Shown here in pieces: positions 1 to 6,378 of a DNA stretch of 8,047 bases. Below the pieces are notes generated by a model. It was not told where the DNA came from. It ran no database searches and saw nothing but the letters and a program-made list of their open reading frames with translations. A program made the position numbers and the translations under genes. Every line of letters starts with the position of its first letter. Within the stretch, counting starts at the first letter, position 1. This DNA is from JAEELC01 sp963621965 (lineage in GTDB: Bacteria; Bacillota_I; Bacilli_A; Acholeplasmatales; Anaeroplasmataceae), in assembly GCA_963621965.1 (NCBI GenBank), contig CAVFGN010000054.1, positions 1 to 8,047 of the forward strand. Reading direction: 5' to 3'.

Positions 1-276
1 GCCTGGAAGCTTCTTCTAAACTGGAGAAAAGAGATATTAAATTCTTTCAAAAAGTTAGGAGACTATAGAGTATCTAATGGACCAATGGAAAGAGCTAATA
101 GAGACATCAAAACTCTATTCAGATCTTCTTTTGGTTCAAGGAACTTTACTCGTATGAGGAATAGAATCATGTACTCTATCAATCAAGATTGTGCAATACT
201 TTATCCAAATAAAAATAAAACAAATAAATACAAATATGAAAAACGTGGAAAGTATAAAAAGAAAGAAAATAAGTAA
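1..276 (+). CDS. ISL3-family transposase, C-terminal fragment (5' end outside window)
   Basis: The frame is open from base 1 to a TAA at 274-276, giving the last 91 residues of a transposase. The segment SNGPMERANRDIKTLFR, followed by a SFGSRNF-like block and an RMRNRI stretch, matches the conserved end of ISL3-type DDE transposases: an S-N-G-x-x-E-x-x-N-x-x-I-K core, then a Gly-Tyr/Ser-Arg-Asn-Phe motif. The Glu in the MERAN block would be the third acidic catalytic residue. The last 25 or so residues are a Lys/Asn-rich tail. An ATG at 85 lies inside the conserved motif and is not a real start. The gene would move the element whose right end appears to lie near 368. Whether the 5' part is intact cannot be seen. 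Confidence 0.8.
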   Translation, partial: AWKLLLNWRKEILNSFKKLGDYRVSNGPMERANRDIKTLFRSSFGSRNFTRMRNRIMYSINQDCAILYPNKNKTNKYKYEKRGKYKKKENK

Positions 277-312
277 TTAATAAATTAGAAAATTATAATT
301 GTTAAAGGCAGG

Positions 313-341
313 AAAAGGCGGTGCTGAGCACCACCTTTTTT
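313..341 (+). terminator. Rho-independent terminator after the ISL3-type transposase
   Basis: A 13-bp stem (313-325 with 327-339, one C/A mismatch, very tight loop) is followed by a T run ending at 341. It lies 37 bases after the transposase stop and fits a terminator for that gene. The opposite strand ends in only four T's, so it could act weakly on transcription coming from the peptidase gene at 461-2578. Confidence 0.7.
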
Positions 342-460
342 AAAACACGTCGCTGATTTTAAAGAACCACTATAATTTACTGTCAACATTCAGTCCTTTC
401 TTCCAGTACCATTTTATTTCGAACACCGACTTTTCTAATTGATAACTATATTACTTACGA

Positions 461-2578
461 TTATGAGATTTTACTTACAGTCAAAATCACCCTACCGCTT
501 GTTGATGTTATATTATATGGTGATAAAATCATAAAGTAGGTTCTACCTGCAACCAAATCCAGCGTAATTAAAGCCTGTAAATCACCTGCACCATCGTCAT
601 TATAATAACACGCATTTGTTGTAGACGGATCTATAACATATAAATATGTATCTATACGTGTTTTACCTACATAACCAGACTCAAATGTATAAGTGCCACT
701 CTCCGTTGGTGTAAATGTCATTACACATGTAGTATTTAAGGACGATGAGAAAAAGTAAGTAATGCCTCCTGCTGATTTATTAGTCGTTATATCCTCATAA
801 TTAGAATACTCAACTGAAGCCGGTGTAATACCAACCTTCACATCACCTACTGTTGAATCAGAATAAAACTTAACTCTTAATATGTATGGTTTATTTGCTT
901 CAACATTGTAATAAAACATAGAGTTCAAGCCATATCCAGCATCATCATTGTACGCCAATTGATTATTGTTGGTATCAAAGAGATAAAGTTTAGCATCTTT
1001 TGGTCCGAAAGTTTGGAACATTTTTTTGCCTTCGGTATCGAATTTTACATAGTAGTCCTTATAAGTATATCCATTTTGAGGAATAGTTGCAACTCGCTCT
1101 ATATAACGATCCCTCGCTGTCATATTGATAGCATCATCAGTCCTATGTTTACACGTACTACATTTATATTCCGTTCTATTTGTACCTGGAATTGTACCTA
1201 CAGTATAATAATTATGTTCGTGATTCATTGCCAATGATATATAACCTTTGCACCAAGAAGAATTTATCCATACACTTGTTTCACCCTGCCATCCAAAATG
1301 AACTATATATCCTTCATAAGTACCACTTCCATCAGAATATGTATAATTTTGATAACCATAACCAACAACTTGATGATCTACAGCTCCCAAATTTGAACTC
1401 AAACTAATAATTAAAGGTCGTCCAGCATCTATTTCAGCCTTTATTGGAGCAGAACTAACAGGAGAAAATCCGAAAAACCATCCTTTTAGTTCATAATTAA
1501 TAGAATAATCACTCGAAGAAAGATTTTCGTTTAAAATTGATTTTATACCATTATATACTTCCTTAACAGTTGCACCGCTTGTGTTAGGTTTCATTATTGT
1601 TGTTACTACTTTAGAATAAAAGCTATTCGTGCCAGTATCTTCACTTCTTGTACCAGTTGTCCAACTTGTCATAGACATTGGGTCAGTGCAATGATTTGGA
1701 TTTCTTTCAGGGATATTAACAGTATTTGTTGAATCATCATAACCATTAAGAAATCTATCTTCAATTATTCTTCTATCATTATAGTAATTGTTATACCCCA
1801 ATAAAATTTGAGCTGCAACAGATCCACAAGTTCCAGAATTTCCATTTCCATAAGATCCACCAGCATAGTTATCTCCATGAGTAGGTCTAGCAATAAAATA
1901 GCGATAATTTGGAATTAACATTCCAGTTCCTACGCCTGGATGAATCAAATCACCTGTGTCAATATTTGGCGCACCATCTTCATCATTAAAAGTATTTATA
2001 TTTAATTTCAAAAAATTTTTTACTTCATCAATAATATTACTATTTTCAAACTTTATATTTGATAGATATGAGCTTTGACTCTTTATATATGTTCTTACTT
2101 GTTGAGCAAATTTTAATGCTTCATCAATGGTTATAGAAAGTTGTTCATTCGTTAACACATTTATAAATTTTGAGCCAATTTTCTTCAAATAATTTGATGG
2201 GCCTGCATAATAGTCTTTAGTTGTAGAATTTGAATATGGTAATGTACCTTGCAAAGAATACTCCATCATTTCCATTGTTTCTCTTGAAAAAAGAGCATAT
2301 CCACCATTTTCAAATTCAACATATATGTAATCCGCTGAATCATCTAAATTATAAACATATTCACACTCACTAACCGTTTTATTGGAAAAAGCAAATCCTG
2401 ATGCTTCAGCATTCACATCATTTGAAGCTTCTTTACTTTCTACAGCTTTTTCTTCAAAATTAAGTGAAGTATCTTCTGCAGCATAAGCTACAGTTGACCC
2501 AAAAATACTTAATACAGAAAAAATTGTTACTATAGCAATTATAAAACCAATCAACCTTAAACATTTAAATTTTCTCAT
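461..2578 (-). CDS. Secreted papain/C10-like cysteine peptidase with PPC-like C-terminal domains
   Basis: This 705-residue protein is probably exported and cuts proteins outside the cell. Residues 1-33 form a signal peptide (Lys/Arg start, hydrophobic 9-30, AYA-A cleavage near 33/34). Residues 34-240 resemble a propeptide, including a YYAGPSNYLKK block at 123-133. The catalytic domain follows. C251 sits in NSGTCGSVAAQILLGYNNYY, the nucleophile helix, H402 in DHQVVGYGYQ, and VHFGWQG at 426-432 parallels the HVNWGWGG-like segment after the catalytic His in streptopain-type (C10) enzymes. Residues 453-478 hold HEH and CSTCKH, a possible metal-binding knuckle. Two beta-rich segments (about 490-585 and 595-705), each with a YNDD[AG]G motif, look like bacterial pre-peptidase C-terminal (PPC) domains. 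There is no sortase signal. The ATG is supported by the signal peptide; the ribosome site (TAGG) is weak, so translation may be coupled to the gene 16 bp upstream. Exact peptidase family is uncertain. Confidence 0.75.
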   Translation of the reverse strand: MRKFKCLRLIGFIIAIVTIFSVLSIFGSTVAYAAEDTSLNFEEKAVESKEASNDVNAEASGFAFSNKTVSECEYVYNLDDSADYIYVEFENGGYALFSRETMEMMEYSLQGTLPYSNSTTKDYYAGPSNYLKKIGSKFINVLTNEQLSITIDEALKFAQQVRTYIKSQSSYLSNIKFENSNIIDEVKNFLKLNINTFNDEDGAPNIDTGDLIHPGVGTGMLIPNYRYFIARPTHGDNYAGGSYGNGNSGTCGSVAAQILLGYNNYYNDRRIIEDRFLNGYDDSTNTVNIPERNPNHCTDPMSMTSWTTGTRSEDTGTNSFYSKVVTTIMKPNTSGATVKEVYNGIKSILNENLSSSDYSINYELKGWFFGFSPVSSAPIKAEIDAGRPLIISLSSNLGAVDHQVVGYGYQNYTYSDGSGTYEGYIVHFGWQGETSVWINSSWCKGYISLAMNHEHNYYTVGTIPGTNRTEYKCSTCKHRTDDAINMTARDRYIERVATIPQNGYTYKDYYVKFDTEGKKMFQTFGPKDAKLYLFDTNNNQLAYNDDAGYGLNSMFYYNVEANKPYILRVKFYSDSTVGDVKVGITPASVEYSNYEDITTNKSAGGITYFFSSSLNTTCVMTFTPTESGTYTFESGYVGKTRIDTYLYVIDPSTTNACYYNDDGAGDLQALITLDLVAGRTYFMILSPYNITSTSGRVILTVSKIS

Positions 2579-2594
2579 ATTTACCTACACATCA

Positions 2595-3122
2595 TTATTC
2601 AAATTTTACTTCATTTATTTCTACTTTATTAAGTTTTATCGCAATACACCTTTGACATGGCATAGTTGCATCGTCAACACTTCTACGTCCCAAATTCGTT
2701 TTTACAGTTAAAATTTCATCATTAACCTCTATTTTTTTCAATTTATACTCTCTATTTGGATTCACGTCAGGAAAAATATACAATATTACCATTTCATACT
2801 CAAAATCAACATCCAATGGAGAATTAGAAAAAATACTACTATATTCAACTTCATCACTAACAATGAATACTCTTGACGATGGCGAGTTTGTATCATAAAT
2901 ATACTTGTCATTTGGATTATCTTGGCCATCTATATAATTTTCGTTAGGATAATATGCTTTTACTCTATTATCTTTTAAGAATGTTTCATCTATCCATTCA
3001 GTTGCATCACTATATAAAACGGCATTATATTTGTTATTATTCGACCAGCCTCTCAACAAACATAAAATTATTATTAAAACCAATCCTAATGATATAAATG
3101 ATATAAATTTTACTTTTTTCAT
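2595..3122 (-). CDS. Membrane-anchored exported protein, possible PrcB-like domain
   Basis: This 175-residue protein has one N-terminal membrane segment (about residues 6-24) after Lys-rich residues 2-5, so most of it should lie outside the membrane. The hydrophobic stretch has a Cys at 21 but no proper lipobox (Leu at -1). Residues 84-170 read RVFIVSDEVEYSSIF, then VDFEYEMVILYIF, YKLKKIEV, ILTVKTN and a final MPCQRCIAIKLNKVE. That order, a DF-x-x-x-M-V-I strand, a beta hairpin, then a Pro followed by a hydrophobic strand, resembles the PrcB C-terminal domain known from the dentilisin protease complex of Treponema. This is pattern recall, not a search. C156 and C159 form a CxxC pair. The ATG has a strong AAGGAGG site 6 bases upstream. 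It is cotranscribed with the cysteine peptidase 16 bp downstream, so a role as protease partner, chaperone or inhibitor is plausible but unproven. Confidence 0.6.
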   Translation of the reverse strand: MKKVKFISFISLGLVLIIILCLLRGWSNNNKYNAVLYSDATEWIDETFLKDNRVKAYYPNENYIDGQDNPNDKYIYDTNSPSSRVFIVSDEVEYSSIFSNSPLDVDFEYEMVILYIFPDVNPNREYKLKKIEVNDEILTVKTNLGRRSVDDATMPCQRCIAIKLNKVEINEVKFE

Positions 3123-3128
3123 ATATAA

Positions 3129-3135
3129 CCTCCTT
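3129..3135 (-). promoter_or_regulatory. Ribosome binding site of the PrcB-like gene
   Basis: On the minus strand AAGGAGG lies 6 bases before the ATG whose complement is at 3120-3122. It is near-perfect, in contrast to the weak site before the downstream peptidase. This fixes the start and suggests that the first gene drives translation of the pair. Confidence 0.8.
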
Positions 3136-3639
3136 ATACGCTTTTGAATTACACCCCTAAAATATTTATTGTTCTATTCTCCTATCATTGATATAAATTA
3201 TTAATTAACATTTTATTAAATGCTAAACTAATAAATTTAATCAAAATAAATTAGGTAGTAATCTAAGATAATTTTTACAAAAACAAACAAAAATCATACA
3301 AATCCCAATAAATTCTAAGCATTTGGAAAAAATTTACAATAGCAAAATTCTAATTAAAAAAACAATTTTACTTAATTCACCCAAAATCATATTTACGTTT
3401 GAATTATCTTTTTGAATATTTAATCAACGTTCAATCAAATCCAACGTTACAATACATTCAAATCAATAATTTTAAATCCATAACATTCAATAGCAACACT
3501 AACTAAATAGTGAAACATTAGTATTTTAGATATTTTAAAACCCATCATTAATAATATATGCACTTAATGAACAACTTTATATTACATATATATTTTAATT
3601 CAATTTTTTTATTATAACAATAGAAAAAATATTTTTAAT
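3136..3639. other. Gene-free AT-rich spacer upstream of the peptidase operon
   Basis: I see no coding frame, tRNA or stable hairpin in this half kilobase. The plus strand is clearly poorer in G than in C between about 3250 and 3500. Short near-repeats occur at 3420-3490 (CAACGTT twice, ACATTCAA twice). The promoter of the minus-strand peptidase pair must lie here. A weak candidate is TTGATT (complement of 3239-3244) with TTTAAT (complement of 3215-3220) at 18 bp, but in DNA this AT-rich such matches arise by chance. Confidence 0.5.
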
Positions 3640-3663
3640 AAAGTCCTTATTTGCAAACGGGTG
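3640..3663 (+). repeat. Left terminal inverted repeat of the IS1595-like element
   Basis: This 24-bp segment begins AAAGTCCTTATTTGC and ends ACGGGTG. It is the exact reverse complement of 4817-4840. The next base outward does not pair, which defines the outer edge. The -35 of the transposase promoter lies inside it, so transposase bound to its end could repress its own gene. Confidence 0.9.
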
Positions 3664-3680
3664 GTGGAAAGTGTTATAAT
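3651..3680 (+). promoter_or_regulatory. Transposase promoter with extended -10
   Basis: TGTTATAAT at 3672-3680 is a consensus extended -10 (TGnTATAAT). A partial -35, TTGCAA at 3651-3656, lies 18 bp upstream inside the left inverted repeat. Transcription would start near 3687 and give a leader of roughly 105 bases before the ATG at 3793. Confidence 0.6.
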
Positions 3681-3713
3681 CTAATGAACTTTTAAGAAAT
3701 GAAACTATAATGG

Positions 3714-3791
3714 TTTTCGTGAGTTGATTAGCTTATAGTGACTTGGCGGTTATTCGGTTAATCTACTCGCGAAAGCTTTCGAATAATCGCC
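3714..3791 (+). promoter_or_regulatory. Structured transposase leader with two overlapping, competing stems
   Basis: Stem A pairs 3715-3732 with 3757-3774: 18 positions, one T/T mismatch and G-U pairs at 3720/3769 and 3731/3758. Stem B pairs 3745-3756 with 3780-3791: 12 bp with one G-U, starting GGCGGTTATTCG. The 5' arm of B lies in the loop of A, so the two either compete or form a pseudoknot. A full pseudoknot would need only about 5 bases to span an 18-bp stem, so competition is more likely. Stem B ends one base before the ATG, and no Shine-Dalgarno site is visible there. This fits a structure that limits transposase translation; some IS elements use such leaders to block translation from read-through transcripts. 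The function is inferred. Confidence 0.55.
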
Positions 3792-3792
3792 A

Positions 3793-4786
3793 ATGAAATC
3801 TAAATATAATTTTGGTCCTTCACTAAGAAAACTACCTTGGACAGATAAGGATCAAACCAAATCACAAAGTTTAATTTCTTCCACCATTTTAGAATGGTAT
3901 GATGCAAAACACAGAATAACAAGTGATGAGGAGATTGAATTTATTAATTCAATTGAAAGACCTACTTGTCCTTATTGCGAATCAACTAGCCTCATAAAAT
4001 ATGTTTTTAGAAATAAGATTAGGATTTTTAAATGTAAAAATTGTAATAGAAAATTTACAAATTTAACTAATACAATTTTCGATTCAAAGAAGATTCCTAT
4101 TTCAGAATGGATTGAATATTTACTTCATTTATTTGAGTATCATTCAATCACTACTTCTAGTAGAGATAATAGAAATGCATCAACAACTGGCCGTTATTGG
4201 CTTAAAAAAGTCTTTAAAACCTTAGAAAATTGTCAAAACGACGTCAAATTAAAAGGAACTGTTTATTTAGATGAAATCTTCTTTTCTGTAATTTCATCTA
4301 AGATAGAGACTAAAGATGGAAAGAAACTAAGAGGTATTTCAAGAAATAAAATATGTGTTGGTGGGGCATTAGATAAAGATTCATTATTCATTAAAGTTGA
4401 AAACACATTCAAACCATCTGATTTAAGTACTTGGAATACTTTTGGTTTGGTAATTGAAAAAGGATCTCATTTAATACATGATAAAGAAAAATCACATAAT
4501 GTTTTAATTGAAAGACTTAATTTGACTAGTGAAACTTATGATAGTTCAATCACTAAAGGTTTAAAGGATTCTTAAGAACCCTCTAGATCCAATTAATAAT
4601 ATACATTCCCTTATTAAAAGATTCATGAGATGTCACGGTTCTTATGATCGAGATAATTTGCAAGACTGGATGAATCTAGTTTGGTTCATCTTAAGCGAAC
4701 CAAATAATGTGTATGAAAAGGTGGATAAATTTTACAAAATCGCCATTTCTACACCACAAAGAGTGAAATTCAGGGATGTTATATGA
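3793..4786 (+). pseudogene. IS1595-family transposase, interrupted by a one-base frameshift
   Basis: The first frame encodes 260 residues and stops at 4573-4575. The remainder (KNPLDPINNIHSLIKRFMRC and on to the TGA at 4784-4786) continues in the +1 frame, giving about 330 residues when joined, a usual IS1595 length. Removing one T from TCT-T-AAG at 4570-4576 restores a smooth reading DSKNPLDPIN. The zinc ribbon is C59-x2-C62 and C81-x2-C84, and the RNase H-like core has D160 in VYLDEIFF and D230 in LIHDKEKSH. The third catalytic region, PINNIHSLIKR, lies only in the shifted part, so the 260-residue product alone should be inactive. The start lies one base after a leader hairpin and lacks a ribosome site. 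Decay is the simplest reading; a prfB-like +1 shift is an alternative because AAAGGA lies just before the stop. Confidence 0.8.
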
Positions 4787-4789
4787 AAT

Positions 4790-4811
4790 AAATCCTTTAA
4801 GTAAAGGATTT
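4790..4811 (+). terminator. Hairpin after the transposase stop, no T run
   Basis: AAATCCTTT at 4790-4798 pairs perfectly with AAAGGATTT at 4803-4811 around a 4-base loop. It directly follows the TGA at 4784-4786 and precedes the right inverted repeat. It lacks the downstream T run of an intrinsic terminator, so it may instead protect the mRNA end or block read-through translation. Confidence 0.4.
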
Positions 4812-4816
4812 AGTAA

Positions 4817-4840
4817 CACCCGTTTGCAAATAAGGACTTT
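4817..4840 (-). repeat. Right terminal inverted repeat of the IS1595-like element
   Basis: This is a perfect 24-bp inverse of 3640-3663. It lies 30 bases after the TGA that closes the shifted transposase frame. Confidence 0.9.
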
Positions 4841-4864
4841 TTGTAAATTTAATTGAGGTATATA

Positions 4865-4890
4865 AAAAAGAGAGTATTAACTCTCTTTTT
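4865..4890. terminator. Bidirectional intrinsic terminator of the ATPase gene
   Basis: An 11-bp perfect stem (4865-4875 with 4880-4890) with an ATTA loop has A runs on one side and T runs on the other, so both strands end in U-rich RNA. On the minus strand it begins 7 bases after the ATPase stop. On the plus strand it would stop read-through from the IS. Confidence 0.85.
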
Positions 4891-4896
4891 AGATGA

Positions 4897-6237
4897 TTAT
4901 AATAAAAAAGTCATATATATTGGCAAATAAGTTATTTGATCGTCGTATGATAAATTCTTAGGAGAAACTATAATTTTGTTAAACTTTAATTGAGGATATT
5001 TTAACTTTAATGTTGATAAACTAGAAGTAGTAAAGCGATTTGTTGATTTTACTTCAATTGCAGTCATTTTTCCTTTTATAAAACAAACAAAATCTAGTTC
5101 ATATCTTTTTTCATTGTATTCAAAAGTATGATAAAAAGCTCGTCTGTTGTTGCATACAAGGCTTTCTATTACCAATGTTTCATATAAAGCTCCTAAATTC
5201 GCTCCATCAAGCTTTCCTGTTCTAATTTTGATGTATGTTGATTCACTATCTTCATTAGCATCACCTATTAAAGAACTTAACATTAATCCTGAATCTAGCG
5301 GATATAATTTAAAGTTATTTTCTTGTTTCATAAATGTGCCAAAACTTAAATCTTCTGTTCGATAAACAGCATTTACAACTTTAGAATCTTCTAAGTCTTT
5401 AAGTGATCTTTGATAAGATTGAACCATTTGATTATTTCTTGTATTAGTTTTAACTCTTTTTGACCATGATTTTAGTGCTGGTAACATAGAATTATAAATC
5501 TTTAATGTTTGAGTTTTTGATTTATCATCATGACGTCTCAAATCATCTTCATAAAGTTTCAATATATCTTGTTTTTCTTTTTCACAACGCATAAATGAAT
5601 TTGTTTCTTGATATAGTGATATAACTTTAGGCATACCACCTAATGCGAGATATAGTCTAAAATCATCCATAAGTTGATTATGAACATTTTCACTTATAGT
5701 TCTGTGTTCATTGTATATACTACGTAATAATTCACATTTGTTATCCCATCCGAATGCCCAACAAAATTCTTCAAAATCCATTGGATGCATTTCTATTCTT
5801 CTTTCCTCTGAAGGAATTTGAATATCTTGAGTGTTTTCTCTAATAGAAATTAGAGAACCTGTTTCAATATAGTCAAAGCGTCCATCATAAACTAAAGCCT
5901 TTATAGCTTGACGTGCTTTTGAAAAGTGTTGAACCTCATCAAATATAATTAAATCACCTTTAGTTAAAGTTTTACCAGTAAAAAGAAATAAATCTGAAAA
6001 GAACTGATCCATAGATAAACTATTTGCAGGATTGATTCTTAAGAATAACTTTTTAATATCATCAGTCGCATATGTAAAATCAATATAAATATGATTTTTA
6101 TATTCTTTTTTTGCAAATTCTTTAACGATTGTAGTTTTACCTACACGTCTTGCACCTTCAATTAGTAGTGCTGAATTCTTATTTTGTTCATTTTTCCATT
6201 CTAATAAATCTTTATATATTTTTCTCTTAAACTCCAT
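4897..6237 (-). CDS. AAA-type ATPase with C-terminal DUF4143 (PD-(D/E)XK-like) domain
   Basis: This 446-residue protein belongs to the large AAA_14/DUF4143 family of bacterial and archaeal ATP-binding proteins, whose function is not settled. Walker A is GARRVGKTT at 28-36, Walker B is DLIIFDEVQ at 95-103 and a sensor-like ETGSLIS follows at 125-131. HPMDFEEF at 151-158 is a family hallmark. Residues 190-330 form the helical linker and DUF4143 start, with LGALYETLVIESL at 348-360. At the C-terminus, ELDFVCF (D382) and AIEVKS (E395, K397) form a D...E-x-K nuclease-fold signature, so residues for metal binding are present. The length is normal and no truncation is seen. The gene is monocistronic, with its own promoter and terminator. 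It starts at an ATG with an AAGGTGA site 6 bases upstream. The promoter is embedded in a repeat array (6263-6378), which suggests regulated, perhaps self-regulated, expression. Confidence 0.85.
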   Translation of the reverse strand: MEFKRKIYKDLLEWKNEQNKNSALLIEGARRVGKTTIVKEFAKKEYKNHIYIDFTYATDDIKKLFLRINPANSLSMDQFFSDLFLFTGKTLTKGDLIIFDEVQHFSKARQAIKALVYDGRFDYIETGSLISIRENTQDIQIPSEERRIEMHPMDFEEFCWAFGWDNKCELLRSIYNEHRTISENVHNQLMDDFRLYLALGGMPKVISLYQETNSFMRCEKEKQDILKLYEDDLRRHDDKSKTQTLKIYNSMLPALKSWSKRVKTNTRNNQMVQSYQRSLKDLEDSKVVNAVYRTEDLSFGTFMKQENNFKLYPLDSGLMLSSLIGDANEDSESTYIKIRTGKLDGANLGALYETLVIESLVCNNRRAFYHTFEYNEKRYELDFVCFIKGKMTAIEVKSTNRFTTSSLSTLKLKYPQLKFNKIIVSPKNLSYDDQITYLPIYMTFLL

Positions 6238-6243
6238 AATTAT

Positions 6244-6250
6244 TCACCTT
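6244..6250 (-). promoter_or_regulatory. Ribosome binding site of the ATPase gene
   Basis: AAGGTGA on the minus strand lies 6 bases before the ATG at 6237. The predicted transcription start is about base 6250, so this site would sit at the very 5' end of the mRNA. Confidence 0.65.
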
Positions 6251-6256
6251 TTATTT

Positions 6257-6285
6257 TTTATAGCATTTTCTAAATGAAAATTCAA
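6257..6285 (-). promoter_or_regulatory. ATPase promoter whose spacer is a repeat core
   Basis: On the minus strand TTGAAT (complement of 6280-6285), a 17-bp spacer and TATAAA (complement of 6257-6262) give a good sigma-A promoter with a TGC extended -10. The spacer (6263-6279) is exactly the 17-bp core of the tandem repeat, so any protein bound to the dyad would sit between -35 and -10. At the same positions the other copies carry ACTATA and AACTAT, so they are not promoters of this kind. Confidence 0.6.
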
Positions 6286-6378
6286 TAAAATAGTTGCATT
6301 TTCTAAATGAAATATAGTCAAAATAGTTGCATTTTCTAAATGAAATATAGTCAAAATAGTTGCATTTTCTAAATGAAA
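6263..6378. repeat. Four-copy, 33-bp-period tandem array of a 17-bp core with a dyad (operator-like)
   Basis: The core GCATTTTCTAAATGAAA is identical at 6263-6279, 6296-6312, 6329-6345 and 6362-6378. Starts are exactly 33 bp apart, about three helical turns, so all cores face the same side of the DNA. Each core holds the 13-bp dyad CATTT-TCT-AAATG. The 16-bp linkers after copies 2 and 3 are identical (TATAGTC then AAAATAGTT), and the linker after copy 1 differs at its start. The array lies between the divergent ATPase and methyltransferase genes, hugging the ATPase promoter. A cooperative repressor or activator site is the likeliest role; the binding protein is unknown and could be the ATPase. 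Confidence 0.85.

Larger units (their letters stand above)
1..368 (+). mobile_element. Right end of an ISL3-type insertion sequence (left part outside window)
   Basis: The transposase tail and its terminator are followed by a stretch ending in AAAGAACC at 361-368. Read inward from the right this is GGTTCTTTAAAATC, which resembles the GG-x-TCTTT termini typical of ISL3 elements. The exact boundary is an inference because the matching left repeat and the target duplication lie outside the window. If correct, the 8 bases after 368 (ACTATAAT) would be one copy of the target duplication. Confidence 0.45.
3640..4840 (+). mobile_element. IS1595-family-like insertion sequence, 1201 bp, complete ends, frameshifted transposase
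   Basis: The element is bounded by perfect 24-bp inverted repeats at 3640-3663 and 4817-4840 and contains one transposase frame in the plus direction. Size, a zinc-ribbon transposase and matching ends fit the IS1595 family. IS1595 elements usually make 8-bp target duplications. Here the flanking 8-mers (TTTTTAAT at 3632-3639, TTGTAAAT at 4841-4848) match at only six positions, so the duplication has decayed or the ends were rearranged. The element sits between the peptidase operon and the ATPase terminator and interrupts no gene that I can recognise. Confidence 0.85.

Noticed and set aside
959..1407. Plus-strand open frames opposite the peptidase gene
   Set aside because: They lie fully antisense to a well-supported coding frame, lack ribosome sites and show no recognisable domain.
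3051..3122. Lipoprotein signal on the PrcB-like protein
   Set aside because: The Cys at residue 21 follows ILIIIL-type residues, with Leu at -1 where Gly, Ala or Ser is required. A plain membrane anchor fits better.
3706..3711. Second TATAAT as an alternative transposase promoter
   Set aside because: There is no acceptable -35 17 bp upstream and no TG extension, while 3672-3680 is a full extended -10.
1..4840. Composite transposon carrying the peptidase pair between two insertion sequences
   Set aside because: The flanking elements belong to different families (ISL3-like and IS1595-like) with unrelated ends, so they cannot mobilise the segment together in the classical way.
4841..4866. Outward promoter formed by the right IS end toward downstream DNA
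   Set aside because: TTGTAA at 4841-4846 and TATAAA at 4861-4866 are only 14 bp apart, too close, and a terminator follows at once.
5147..5365. Plus-strand open frame opposite the ATPase gene
   Set aside because: It is antisense to the conserved DUF4143 region, with no ribosome site or motif.
6263..6378. CRISPR array
   Set aside because: The segments between the 17-bp cores are nearly identical 16-mers rather than unique spacers, there are only four copies and no cas genes. It is a tandem repeat.
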